Assembly: GCA_963969395.1 (NCBI GenBank)
Contig: OZ017797.1
Coordinates: 17,422,001 to 17,486,000, forward strand
DNA from: Pseudoscleropodium purum
Lineage: Eukaryota > Streptophyta > Bryopsida > Hypnales > Brachytheciaceae
Direction of reading: 5' to 3'
DNA length: 64,000 nt
Shown: positions 24,270 through 36,990 of the stretch, piece by piece
Layout: the number at the start of each line of letters is the position of its first letter
How positions within the stretch are numbered: position 1 is the stretch's first letter
Notes under the pieces: generated by a model
Database searches by the model: none
Told to the model about the DNA's origin: nothing
The model's input: the letters and a program-made list of their open reading frames with translations, nothing else
Position numbers and translations under genes: made by a program

Positions 24270-24530
24270 CATTAGATCACCAAGTCATGAGTTTGAAGGT
24301 TGGTTGGAGAAGAACTAAATATCATATATATATATATGTGGTCTAGGTTCAATTCCCATCAGACTTGTTTGAACAATGGTGTGATATACATGGCTTGGTA
24401 CTGCTAGTGAGTTATCATAAAGCAGGAAAGTTGTACCAACCAATTGGCTCCATCCTCCCCATCTGAGACAAGTGCTGGCATCCGTATTTAACACAAATAA
24501 AGAGTGATCTTCATCACTTCCTTTTACCAT
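24270..24530 (+). other. Possible tRNA-derived SINE fragment
   Basis: GGTTCAATTCC at 24346-24356 fits the RNA polymerase III B box (GGTTCRANNCC). No clear A box was found at the usual distance upstream, and no target duplication. The segment ends where the LINE 3' tail begins. Confidence 0.25.
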
Positions 24531-25431
24531 TGCTTCTTTTTTGTTTTTTTAATTTTTATTTCTATATTTTATATTTATGTATGTATGTATTGATTGAATG
24601 ATATTATATTTTTACAACCCTTATTCTATTGGAAGTGGTTGGTTATTTTCTATTTTTCTTTTGTGTAGGATGATAGATCCAGCAAATTGTATAGCAATGG
24701 TGTTAATTGTTTTGAATGTGTAGTTTATGGCGGTTATAGGTAGCTCTAGTTTGGATTCAAGGAGTTTCATTGATGGTGTATGTGTTGTTCCTCTAGCTCC
24801 TACTATAATGACAATGAGTACATCTACTTGCCATCCTTGGGCAATGCTGCTATTGATTAGTGGTTGATATTTTGGGGTTTTATTATCTATTGTGACTTGT
24901 GAGACTCTATCGTTAGAGTATGTAAATTCAATGAATTGTATTGTGAGGTTGTTGTCTGGGATGGTTGGTGGGTCATTTTAGTATGGAAGGCCTTTGACAC
25001 AAAGAATGTCTAGTTTGAATCTAGCATTGGAATGACATCATTGTCTTTTGCAAGAGCAAGGAAGGAGCCATGGGAGGATTGTGTTTTCTTGTGGGTTGTT
25101 GTTGAATATGCCTATGTTCATGAGAGTGTAGTTTCTAATTTTTTTGGTAGATAGGAATAGCTTTCTCAATTCCGATACTACTTTGTTGTGTCTTTTGACT
25201 TGGAGGGTGTGGATATGATGTTTATTGCATTTGTGAAGAACATAAAGCCATGTATCTATGTCATTGGAGTTGCATATGGAGCATGTGATGGATGGAAATC
25301 TTTCTATGCCAAAGAATAGTTTTTTTTTTAGCATTTCCCATATATTGGTTAGTGCATAATTTGAGTAAACTTGTTTTTTGTGAGTCTATTATTTTAGGAT
25401 TAGACCAAAATGTGTTAGAGAGGTCATTATC

Positions 25432-25649
25432 CAGGGTTGACACGACATCCGGACGTCCGGGACGTCTGGACGCGGACGCTGTGTCCGCAACGTCTGCCTG
25501 TCCCCCGTCCGCCTGATTATGGACGTCCGATCGACATGTGGACTGATGTGGTCCGCACGATCTGGGCGTCCGCCCCGCCCCGCTTGTTCGTCCGGACGTC
25601 TAGGTTACGGACGCTTTTTTCGGGCGAACGTAGAGATTCGTCAACCCTG
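25432..25649. mobile_element. Non-autonomous hAT-type element, 218 bp, with perfect 8-bp target duplication
   Basis: Termini CAGGGTTGAC and GTCAACCCTG are perfect inverted repeats. The flanks are TCATTATC on both sides (25424-25431 and 25650-25657), an exact 8-bp duplication as made by hAT transposases. It is GC-rich inside, with many GTCCG words, and is a shorter version of the element at 8442. It interrupts LINE ORF2 between the RNase H and zinc-knuckle regions. Confidence 0.95.
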
Positions 25650-27731
25650 TCATTATCTATATTGGGATTAAGTGTCCATTTACAAATGTTGGAAAATTGT
25701 TGTATTAATATATCTAAGTTTTTATCTTGATCATGTGTAGTGATGTATGTTTTGACGCATCTTACTAGGCCTTTGTCAAGTTTGTAGGCTGGGCTAAGCC
25801 ATTCATCTTTTTGGTAATAAAATGGTGTAGTGTACGCAAATGCATATGGTTTAGAGGCAAATTTATATGTTTTAGAAGTACCACTTTCAATGAGTTTATT
25901 TGCTTCTTCATTCCCTTTAAGATTAATATGGGCTTTGATTTTAATTAATGATGTTGTGTGCAGCTTTGTAGCATTTCTACCATAGATTCTAATATATTTT
26001 TGTTTGGATGGTTATGATATAGAGTAGGATGTTTTAATTGTGTATTGAATACGTATATGTAGTTCAAATAGTTAATGAATATGTGTACTGGTTCATGTGG
26101 GTAGTTGGTAGTAATGAGGCATAGTGTTTTATGTATAGCCATTAGCTCGGCTCTAAAACTAGTTTGAAGACCTAGTAGGTGTTTGGAGATTTGCATTTCT
26201 ACTTTGGAGGGATTATATATGTTGTATCCTACTTTTTTCCGTGTCCAATGGCCATCTGCATGTTGTTTCGGTGGTATGAATGATCCATCAGTGTAGTAGC
26301 TATATTATGGTGGGAATTTTAGTGGGGGGTTACTTTCATAGTCTGGAGTTGGGGGTGTGTATATAGTTGGTGGATTATAGTTATTTTTGTATGTGAGTTT
26401 ATTCTAATTGGAATTTTTATTTATTGCTATATTATTTAGGTGTTGGAGCAATAATTTGTATGTGATATTTGCATATTTTAGAGGATCTCTGTAAGAGAGT
26501 TTAATTGAATGGGTGGGCCAATATTATGGTTTTGATGGTGTATACAAAGAATATGTATTGCGAGGGGTTCAATACGTGGTTGTTTATTTAGCTTAGGGGG
26601 GATTGTTGGTTCTTCGTATGTAATAGTGTTAGTAGCAAAATGGGCAATTACATGTGTCTTTGAATGGCCTAGTATATGGGGAGAAGTTTTGGTACTAATT
26701 TGTATCTGGTATGACCTGTATAGTTATGGTGTTTGGGTCATATTTAGCTACTAGTCTTGCCCAATGTAGTGCTTGTTGGGCCTCTTCTTAATTATGTGGG
26801 TATACCAGATCAATGCCTCTCCATTTGTAGTCATAGGCTTTGCCAAGGGATCCAAATATTTTATCTCTTTCAAATGGAGAGTAGAATTTTGTGATCTATG
26901 TGGAGTAGGTAACTGGTGAGGAAAATATGAGTGGGATATGTTAAATGTTGTTGTGAGGGAGTCTAGAATATTTTCTAGGAGGATATGTTGCATTGTTCTT
27001 AGTGACTTTTTATTGTATTTTCTATATTTGTATCTTTAATATAGCCATATGATTTTGGTTTCGAATGATTAGGCAGTACGAGGCCATGGGTGTTTTGTGT
27101 CGCTGTGTGGTATTATTTCCATAGCTATTGTAACCTTGTTGTTGGAATGGTGATGAGGTGTTGACCAGTATCTAGGTATATATGTACTAGTTTGTTTTGT
27201 ATATGTATAGTGTGTGTGTGTATTTGTCATTATGTCTTTGTCAAGATTGCATTCGGTGGTGGTAATTTTCATAAGTGGGATTATTGTTGGAGGCGGGATA
27301 AATCTTGAATCTCTAAATTGTTCATAGTTGAAGTTGGCCGTGATAATGTATTTATAGTGTATGTGTTGTTGTTTTGTGTAATATTGTATTAATAGAGTGA
27401 TGTTGTGTGTGATTATCGTTGGTTGGTTAAATGGAAAGAGGTCTCTTTGTGGCATCCATTTAGTGTAAGTTGTGTTATCTTGAAGTATCCATTGGCATAA
27501 ATATTCAGTATATCTTTTAGAAATCTTGTATTTGTCATTTATTGCTTTGATTTTGTGGTTTATTGTGGTATGTATAGGAAATTTGAGTGAATTATTTTGA
27601 ATATGTGGAGGTGGATTTGGTTGTTGTTCTACTAATTGTAGTGGTGGTAGGTATACAAGGTTGTTTGGGGTTCTAGAGGTTAGGTCTTTGTTGTCTGATA
27701 TATATTGTACTTTTAGAGTTCATATTATTGG

Positions 27732-29993
27732 CACTACAAGAATTTCAGCGTTTTATGACTGCGTTTTCAGTTGTTTAGAACAAGAATGACTGTGTCCATT
27801 TTTCAAGAGCCCCAGTTATAGTGGACAAGTTGTTTAGGACAATGACTGGGGATTTTATATCACCAATAGTTTGTGGGGATGGATGAAGTTTAGGGAAATT
27901 TTTTTTAAGAAGGTTGGGCAGTTGCCCATTTTTTGAAAAATTTGTTTGCCCACTACTGACGTGGACTTTTGCGTGAGTCATTCTGTAGTCATTCAGTAGT
28001 TGTGAAGGAGTTAGATGACCAATGCAAGGCTGACACGTGTCTAGTCATTCTGTAGTTGTGAAGGAGTTGGATTGACCACTGCAAAACCGACACGTGTCCA
28101 GTCATTCTGTAGTCATTTTGTAGTTGTGAAGGAGTTGAATTGACCAATGCAAAGCCGACACGTGTCCAGTCATTCTGTAGTTATCTTCAATGTACGAATG
28201 ACACTTTGACACATGTCTAGTCATTTTACTATTGTTTGTAGGATGTGCTTTCAAGATTCTCCAATCATTTTTAAGTGACATGTAGTCATTCTGAAGTATA
28301 GATAAGGACTTGTCATTCTACACACATATGAATACATTCAAAGTTTTATAGCAATACACCATATACAAAATATAATAAACCATACACAATATATGAAATA
28401 CAATACATCATACAATATACACCATATTTGGCTTATGTCTTGCATGAGTGGATAAGTATATAGAGATGAAATGACAAGCCTTTTATAGAAGTGGAGTAGT
28501 AGTAGGCAAAACAAATGATGTGGGATATGTAAAATGCTGAAATTGTGTTACAAATAATATTTCAGACTTCATTGAGGTATAGTAGATTAATTTTCTTCAA
28601 AAAACTTTGAACTAATGAAATTTAGGAAATCAATTTCACTTTCATCTCCAAAAATTCATTTTACATTTTGAGCCTCAAATCAAAAGTTATAGACAAATTT
28701 GCTCAATAGATTGAAAATGATTGCTTAAGTATGGTAGTTCACAATTGGGCTCTACAGTCATTTATGAGTAATGTCATAGTTGAAGCACAACTAATCTATG
28801 ACTAAGACGGTGTACCATAGGGCTTCAAAGGTGCATGTCACTCCTTTGATTGAGTTACCTCTAAAAAACATTCAACAAAAAAAATATAATTAAAATTATA
28901 AAAGTGCAAATAGCTTTGTCTTAATTTCCATTTTTTTCATTATTCCTCCATCATATATTCAGTCCAAAAAATATCTAAGAAGAATAAAAAAAATATGAAA
29001 TTTAAAGGAAAAAAGTGAAAAAGCCTTTGTCTTAGTTTCCATTTTTTTGCATTACTCCTTTATCATGTATTCAGTCAAAAAAATATCCAAGAAGTATGAA
29101 AAAAATATGAAATTTAAAGGAAAAAAGTGAAAAAGACTTCGACTTTTTTTCATATTTTTTCATTACGCATCCAATAATAATTCTATCTGAAAATATCAAA
29201 GAAGTATACCTGAAATAAAAAGGTAAATAGGGTAAATATAACTTTCACTGCATTAGTTGATTTAAAAAAAATTAATCCTACAAATTTAATGTATGCACGC
29301 CGATAAATATGAAAGATGCATGAAAAAAATATGCAATAAAAACAAAAACCATGCTAATGGCTTTCACTTAGTTCCCCTTCTTTCTTCCCTTTACATGCTC
29401 ATGTATCCCATAATGATTTTAGTATTTTTTTTTAAAAAAAATGTTCATCCAAAATTAAAATAAATTTCAAGTACATTTACAACCGCCCAAACCTTTCTCT
29501 GAATTTCTATTTTTTTTTCCTATAGTCCTCCATCATTTATTCAATTCAGAGAAGATGAAAGACTATTCCAAAAATATGAAATTAAACAAAAAAAGGGAAA
29601 AAAATATAATGTAGACAATTCCTTATTAAACTTCTTTACAAAGGGAATTGAAAATATACATCTAGTAATATTCTAGTCATTTATTAGAACACACATAGTA
29701 GAGACCCAGTTACGACCCAACTCAAAAATGACTGCGCCCAGTTGCATGGATAGGTCATCGTGTCCACGTCACTACATCCAATTCTGTAGTAACTAAAAAC
29801 TGTCGGATGAATTCTCCCGGCCATCTCCCAACCTTGCCTCTCATCCATGCCACTGAGAAATGACTGCACAACGACTACTGCCTTTATCACCTTGGGCTGT
29901 TGGTGCAATTATAGAGTTGCAGTCGTTTTTCAATCGTTTAGGACACCCAGTCATACTTCAATCAATCACATAGGACATGTTTTTCTTGTAGTG
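27732..29993. mobile_element. CACTA-type (En/Spm) non-autonomous transposon, 2262 bp
   Basis: It starts CACTACAAGAA and ends TTCTTGTAGTG (11-bp perfect terminal inverted repeat). It is flanked by TGG on both sides (27729-27731 and 29994-29996), the 3-bp duplication typical of CACTA elements. LINE ORF2 reads on both sides of it, confirming insertion. Subterminal repeats lie near both ends, including the tandem block at 27975-28167. No transposase domain was recognised in its short frames; presumably mobilised in trans. Confidence 0.95.
27975..28167. repeat. Subterminal tandem repeat of the CACTA element
   Basis: Three units of about 57-70 bp contain GTCATTCTGTAGT, TTGTGAAGGAGTTGGAT and the palindrome GACACGTGTC. 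Repeated subterminal motifs in CACTA elements are usually transposase-binding sites; here that is inference. Confidence 0.75.
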
Positions 29994-32900
29994 TGGGTGC
30001 CTTTGGCAAGGATTAAAGCACTCTGGAGTACATTTTGGATAGCAAAAAAGTTGTTCTGCTATGTACAAAGCACTTTTTTCTAGTTTGGTTGGAGTTTGAT
30101 AGTATGTTTTAAAGTCTTCTGGTGACATTAGAGTTATGTCATTTGGGAGTGTGATGTGTTTTATTTTGTATACGTTATGTAATAGGAGTTTATGTAACAT
30201 TTTAAGAGATAGTTTGGGATTTGTGTGTAGTAGAATAATAGAGGTTTGTGACATCCATTCTTGTTCAAGTTCTTTTGTATGTAATTAGAAATTTTCTTTT
30301 ATATTCTTGAGGTGGATGCCAACTTCATGTTTAATAGGAATAGAGTATATGTTGTAGGTGATCTAATACAATCATGTTGTTTGATTTTGGGGATGTTTTT
30401 TGATACTCCATGTTTCCCTAGAATATAGTGGATAAGCCCTCTCTATATTATTTTTAGTCTTCCTAAATCATTTAGGGTGTTTTTTAAGTTTTTCACTAAT
30501 GCAACAGAGATATGCATTTGTAAGTGAGAAGGCTTCAAGCCCAAATAATTCATGTGGAAGTTGTACTATTACATTTGCAGTACACTTGGGTAGTCCGCAT
30601 ATGGTTTTTTGGATTGTGATGATTTTTTTATGTAGTTTTTTAATTGTTGGTAGAAAATATGGGATTGCATAAAAGCTAAAGGTTATGCCCGCTCTAATCA
30701 CGATGTCAACTATGTTGATTTTTAGACTTATTGTGGCTAGGCAGTTTGTAAGTTGTGTGCATTATTCTATTAATTTTTTGGTGGTTATGTGTGTTTGTAG
30801 TTTCCATTTTAATGAGGGTACTAGTTGTATGCCAAGGTATGTATAAGGTTCATTTTGGTGTAAGACTGGTATTGGCTAGTTTCTATAGCTAATGTTCATG
30901 GCTTGTATTTGAGTATTGAAGGCAGCGGGTTTTGTTTTTGATTTATTTGGACATTTTGTGATTGCACATTTTGAAACTACCAAATCCATACCGACCTATT
31001 CACAATATTTATCAACTTTTTTTAGTTGAGACTTCAATAATTGAAGGTTATTTGATGTGGTTGCTAAGTCGTCTACATATATTGCCGAGCTAATATTTAT
31101 CTTAGATGTACCAAAACTATATCTATTGTTGCCTCTTTGGAGCCATCAAAGTAGTGGTTCCAGAAAAATAAGAAAAAAATATGGGCTTCGTGTGTCTCCT
31201 TGAATGGTACCTCTCTATATTGGTATTCCAAAATATTCACTTGTAAGTATATGGTGGAGTGTGAGTAAATATTTCCTATTAAACAGTTCCTATTAATGCT
31301 ACTACATCTTTAGGGTATCCAAGGTCTGATATAATGGCTAAGAGTGTAGTGTGATCTATAGAGCCAAAGGCATTTTTGAAGTCTATGTATAGTAAATACA
31401 TGTCTTGATTTGTGAATCTTGTGTCTTCTAGGGCTGCAATGAGGAGTTGTAGTTGTCTTCATGTACTTCGTTTGGCTTTGATGTTTTTTTTCCATATTTG
31501 GAGAAGATAATAATTAGAGTGCTAGTGAAGGATTTATAGATAGTATTTGCAAGTGCAATGGGCTTGTGATTCTATAATTGGGAGGGGTCACCTTTTTCAT
31601 AGAGTAGTATAGTTAGATTAGTTTTCCAAGATGCCGGGATTTGTTTTTGTTTGTAACATTGCTTGAAAAATAGGAAAAGTAAGTTGTGGAAACACTGTGG
31701 CATATTTTTTAGGATTATGTTTGGAATTGCATCTAGACATGGTGTCTTATTATTGGCTAAATGTTTTAAACATATGACATATGTTTCTTTATTGAAGTAA
31801 TGGTGTAGGGGGATTTCTAGGGTTCCACGTTTAGCTATAATAAAACCATCTAAATCGTGCCATGGGTATTGTCATATTGCACAAGTACAAAGTGGTAGGT
31901 GTTCTAGTAAGTAATAACACGTTGGAACTATGGGTTGATTAACAATTGATTGTTGGATGTATATTTCGTTGGCAATGTCTTCAAGATTAGTTAGCAAGGT
32001 GTTTTATCTATCCATAATGTAGTCTAGTGGGGGTGTATTTAGGTTTTTGAATACTCTTTTATTTACTTTTTGGGGACTTTTTTTGTATAATTGTTTGTAC
32101 TTGGAGATTGATTTTTTAATGCAATTTTGAGTATATTGTTTGGTAATTTTGCAAGCTTGTATATTTTCTATTTTGGCTAATTTGGCAAGTCTTTTGATCC
32201 ATTCTTGTTGGTTTGATTCATGTATTATAGGTGGTGGGATGGAAACATGGGTGTGGTTCTTCTAAAATTGGATGTGTTGCCTAGTTTGGTGTGTTTATTG
32301 TTATGTAGATTGTTTTTCTGATTAGGTGGTAAGTAGAAAGGTGAGCTTTCCATTTCTTTTGTAGTTTTCTTGGTAAAAAGATCACCTTGTTGTAATGTAC
32401 AATTTGTTAGTTGGAGGAGTGGTGGTGCACTGCAATTTGTAATTATTTTATTCGATATACTTTGTATGAGGTGATCTAGGGTAGTACATGTTGTGTGCCG
32501 TTGATGATTTGTTAAATATTCATTCATAAGAGTAGTAGTGAGTTCATTTATCTAGAGTGTGTGTTCTTAAAAAAACTGTGTTTTGAATTGTTCTATGTTT
32601 TTTTGTAGAATAGGGTTTAGAATTCTTGGTGGTGTAGTTTGTATTGATGGCATAGGATGTGCTAGTAGTGTATTTGGTGGTATATATAATGTTATTAGTG
32701 AGTGTTCAAAGTTTAGATTGTGATTGTGGTTTGTAGTAGCAGTGTATAGAGCAATATTAGGTGTTTTAATGTAGTAACAATCGATTAGGCTAGTGTAGAT
32801 ATAATTTAGGCCGCCTTGTTTAGACATTGTGCTATTAGTGGGTATATAAGTGAATTGTAGGCTGTCTGTAAATGCACGCCATTCTATGTCTTCTAGTTGA

Positions 32901-35542
32901 GGTGGAATTATATTAAATTTGTTTTGTCTACCAATAAGGGCAATGTCTCTATTGAAGTCACCACATAGAATGTAAGTGTGTTGTAAGTGTAGTGTGATTT
33001 GATGAGTGATGTATTGTTGGATTATCGGTATTAGTTGTAAATCGTCTATGTGTGAGGGCATGTATATGTGGAGTATGAGCCATCGTTGTAGAAGGTGGTT
33101 GTTGATTTTTATTATTTGTAAATATGGTGAGAATTCAAGAAAGGTTGGGATTTTGGTGATGTTTCCAGGATATGCATATTTTTTATTGATGAGGATAAGG
33201 AGTCCACCATGGCCTAGTTTATATGGTTGTTTTTGTTGTATACATCTAGTTAATGCATGTGTATTGTTGAATATAAATTTATATTGTGGGAATAGATTTT
33301 CAATGTATTTTGTAGATTTTGTTGTTGTTATTTTGGTTTTTTGGATTGTTATTATTGCAAAGGTGGTTGGTGTGTTTGACATGAGTTGTTGAAGACTTGG
33401 TAAAGGTGTATTGATTGATGTGGCATTCCATGTGGTGATATATGTATTGGAGGTGATTGTATGTAAATTTGTTGTAGAGGTTGGATAAATTTATTTGGAA
33501 GGGGAAGGGGGTGGGAATATTCTTCTAAGGTGTCATTGCATTTTAATGTTTCTATGAGTAGATTCATAGGTAAGTATGGAAATTTATTGATTATAGCTTG
33601 TAAGGTAGGTGATTCATTTGTTTGCTTAATAAAATTATATATTTCATTGTGTATTGAATCAGAGGGTTCAATGATTTCCTAGTTTATATTTCTAAAGTGC
33701 ATATATGGGTGTGGTGTTGTGATATGTCTTTTTGGTGGGTTTGGTAGTAAGGCCATTCTTTCTAATAGGAACGTGGTTCAGTTTGGATTTGGTGTTTGTA
33801 TGAGTAGTTGTTCACATGTCTCTAATTGTAGGCTAATTGTGATAATGAGTGCAAATAGGATTCTAGGTGGTGGGTGATGATGGTTGTGATAAATGTATTG
33901 TGATAGGTGTGGGTAATATGTGGTTGAGTCATTATGGTGTGTGTGTGTGTTGTTAAGTATAGGTGCAATTTTTTTTGCTAAATGCTGGTATTTAGGTTGT
34001 AGTTTGATTGTACATGGTATAAAATACATTTTTCATTTTTTTTAAGTGTAGATGGGTGCATTGTAAGTATGTCGAGCATAGGTCCCAGATTAGTTCTATA
34101 TCTCCACAAAGTAGAAGTATTAGATGTACCATTAGTGATTGGTTATTATTGTTTAGGGAGCAATGTTTGTGGTAGTAATGGTATTGTTTAATTTGTAGCC
34201 TAATGGATTTTGTGTGGGAGTTTGTATTGATTTTAATTTTTTTGAACCTATTACTTTTATTGATATTGTATGTAATGTGTATGGTGTATTTTATATGTAG
34301 AATGTATAGATTAATTTTGTTGTACTTTTTTAGCATAGTGTGTATATTTATGGATATTTGGTAGTGGGTGGAGTTGGAGTTATATATGTGGCTTGTGTAG
34401 TTGCTAACTTTGTCTTGATGTAGGTTATTTAATTTTAGTAGGGTGATGCCAATAGGTCGAGTTTGATGTGTTTTTTCTTAAACTTTGTTGTGTTTTTTAG
34501 AAGATGGTGTGTTTTGATGGGTGTAGTAGGCATCTGCTAGTTTGTTTTTATAGTTGGAGTTGTAGCTAGAGTTGTAAGTTTATTTGTAGTGTTATGTTTG
34601 TTTATGGGGTTTTTATTAGTATTGTACTTGTTATATTTTGTCTTTGGTATATGCTTTATATTTTTGTTTAATAAGTTGATTGTAGTCATGTTTTGCGGTG
34701 TTGGTTTATTTGAGATAGAGTTTTTAAATTTTGAATCTTAAGTTTTTTGTTTGTAATTGATTTGTTGAGGTTCTTTGGTTTATTGTTTTGGTAAATAGGG
34801 TAGATGATTGTGTTTTGATTTCTTTTCTTGGTTTTGGTGTGGTGTGTGTTTTAATGTTTGATTTTATGTAGTTTATTATATTGGTAAACGTTTTTGTATG
34901 CATGATAGAGTTGTTTGCAAACTTTTTGTGGGATTTGTGAAGGATTTGTTGTAATAAAAGAATAAGATGTAGACAAACATATGCATATATAGAGAATGAA
35001 GATTTGTATTGAAGTGCAAGAGAAAGGTGAGGTACAAAACTAAAGAGAGGATGATATATATTCTACTACCAAGGTATATGTCTTAGACACTCTGTTTTGG
35101 AAAGATGGCATTGGAAGTCCACACTAGTTTGGTGAGTGGATGGGTTCTGATGCAGTAATAGTAGGCCGAGCTAAGTTCTTCACCACTTGCATGCTTTGGC
35201 TTAGTATTGCCTCTAAGTTGGTGAGTGCACCTCTAAGCTCATAGTCAATCTTGTCTACTTAGTGATGGATTTCAATTCTGAGGTCATATTTAAGTTGAGT
35301 CATATTAACCTGAAGCTCAATTCAAAGTTTAGAATTCTCTTTAGAAACAACATCACTAACTAGGGTGGATAGTTCTTCCCTATTCATCTGTGACTTGGAT
35401 GTCGTCGCAACTTCTGCTATGTTCTGTAGTGCTTGAACTGTCCTGGCAAGAGCTATGTTGATGTCTTAAAAACCTAAAAGCTTCAACGTTTCTTCACTAG
35501 GCTTGGCGCTACCATTAAGAGAGTTGGGGTGAGGATGGAATT

Positions 35543-36790
35543 CTACCCACTTGTAATGGAGTTGTGCAGATTTTTGAGATGTTGTTTGTATACAACTACA
35601 TTAAGGCACTCCATGTTGGCAATGCCGCTATAGGCGTCTTTTTTTTGATGTGGGTAGAAGATGGAAACAACATTCTTCATACCCATATAGTCTTGTATGC
35701 TCTTAGACATCTGATCTGTAGGTTTGGTGAAATTGAGTCCTTTAATTATAAGCACAAGGCAGTTGCGTTTGATTACCTCCTCATGAGTCAGTTGGTTGGG
35801 ATTCTTTATGACCGATTGGAGGAGCTCTCCTAGAATTGCAATCTTATGTTTCTTGATCTTGGTCAACTACTTTGAGGAAGTTGTGGTGAGCCATCTATAG
35901 TGTCACTTGTAGATTTTTGTACTTGTGTGAGTTCGAACTCAAAACCTCGATGGAAACTTTCTTCTACAATGTCCTTGAGTAGTTGGTGTGGCTCCATGTT
36001 GCATATTGTCTTGTTGTTGATTTTGATGGAGAACAAGTTGTTGGATGCAATGGGGTCAAAAGATTTGGCAATCTTAGCAATGGTGAGAGCGTCATCAAGG
36101 TTGATTGCAAAAATTTGTAAGCCTTAAAGTAGTGCTACTCCATTTGCTTTGGGATTTTTGAGGTGGACTTTGGCCATTTTTGACCGTACTCGAGCATGTT
36201 TAGGTCCATGACATAGAATTGCCACTGGTTTGGCAATTTGATCTCCAATATGAATCCCCATCTCTTGAAATCGGAGTAAGATTTTCTTCATAGCTTGGTC
36301 TTGGCTAAGAGGAGAAGTTGATTTTCCAAAATGCAAAAGGATTTGATAGTCCAAAGAGAGATGTGTGTTGGAGTTTACCTCAACATTGAAGGGAAGTTGT
36401 GTGATGTTGAAATGTTATCCTTCCATGTTGTCTAGTTGTGAGGTTGGCTACAATTGTTGCTACACCCAAGGGAAGGACATTCTTGCCGTCTTGAGTTCCT
36501 TTGCTTCTTGTGCTATGTATCCTTGAGAGATTAGTTCCTCCTTTGATGTATTGGTGGTGATGGAGGGCATGCCTGCTTTGTATGCAATGGTTTCCATGGC
36601 TAGGAAATCGTACCAGAATTGCAATTGCTATTGGGGGTCTTGGAGAGATGATGGCATTGTTGCTTGGCTTGGCTTTTTTTTGTGTAGATTTGTTGAAGTC
36701 CGGTGTAGTACGCTTGTTTGTAATGTTGACATCTTTCATTTCAATCTCCTCTGAGAATGGAACTAAGTCTAGTTGCAAAGATCCTGTCAT
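35543..36790 (-). pseudogene. LINE ORF1-like protein, decayed
   Basis: ATG at 36790 on the minus strand starts MTGSLQLDLVPFSEEIEMK. After frame changes, coherent stretches follow: FWYDFLAMETIAYKAGMPS, a middle part with KMAKVHLKNPKANG and LQGLQIFAINLDDALTIAKI that could be an RNA-binding fold, and a last part with VIKGLNFTKPTDQM and FYPHQKKDAYSGI ending at 35543. Stops inside are mostly TAG or TAA. It lies about 2.1 kb upstream of the APE domain on the same strand, the expected place for ORF1 (nucleic-acid-binding chaperone). The family is inferred from position; the sequence itself I do not recognise. Confidence 0.55.
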
Positions 36791-36990
36791 AATGCCTAGG
36801 AATTTGGGCAAGAAAAAGTAAACAATTAGGCAAATGCATTGGATATGGTGAAAAATTGAAGATTGGATGTGAGGTATTTTGTTTTGGTGAACATTGAAGA
36901 GTAGAGCTATACTTAAAGGTGGAGGGATGTTCTTATATAACAAGATGTCTGTAATGTAGAAAATGATGAACATTTTGTATTTTGTCAAGC

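Larger units (their letters stand above)
24621..33450 (-). pseudogene. LINE ORF2 polyprotein: APE, RT, RNase H, zinc knuckle, restriction-like nuclease
   Basis: APE domain (33439-32567): TTWNATSIN, then IITIQKTKI where the family's catalytic Glu is Lys, then CGDFN and a late HSLI. Reverse transcriptase: IPASWKTNLTILLYEKGDP near 31570-31640, box A DFKNAFGSIDH at 31353-31385, and box C YVDDLA at 31062-31079, both with catalytic Asp present. RNase H: YTDGSF near 26281-26298 and TSFRAELMAI near 26130; the third acidic site is not evident. A Cys/His cluster (CSICNSNDIDTWLYVLHKC) lies near 25220-25290. The C-terminal nuclease-like domain has FKLDILCV, IQFIEFTYSND and GARGTTHTPSMK (25020-24760), resembling a PD-(D/E)xK fold with Pro replaced by Leu. 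The stop is at 24621-24623. Frames change several times; non-functional. Confidence 0.8.
24535..36990 (-). mobile_element. LINE (non-LTR retrotransposon), dual-endonuclease type, decayed and nested
   Basis: Read on the minus strand: ORF1-like frame (36790-35543), a linker, then ORF2 (about 33450-24621) and an A-rich 3' tail (T-rich on the plus strand near 24535-24570). The ORF2 domain order is APE endonuclease, reverse transcriptase, RNase H, zinc knuckle, C-terminal restriction-like nuclease. Carrying both nucleases plus RNase H matches the Dualen/RandI group rather than the L1-type LINEs usual in seed plants. Two later insertions, a CACTA element (27732-29993) and a 218-bp hAT element (25432-25649), interrupt ORF2. 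After removing them the element is roughly 10 kb. The 5' end is uncertain, placed just upstream of the ORF1 start. Many frameshifts and stops: inactive. Confidence 0.8.

Noticed and set aside
27775..29908. Transposase gene inside the CACTA element
   Set aside because: Only short frames (68-78 codons) without transposase motifs; treated as non-autonomous.
33006..33392. Plus-strand 128-codon frame
   Set aside because: Shadow of the LINE endonuclease frame on the opposite strand.
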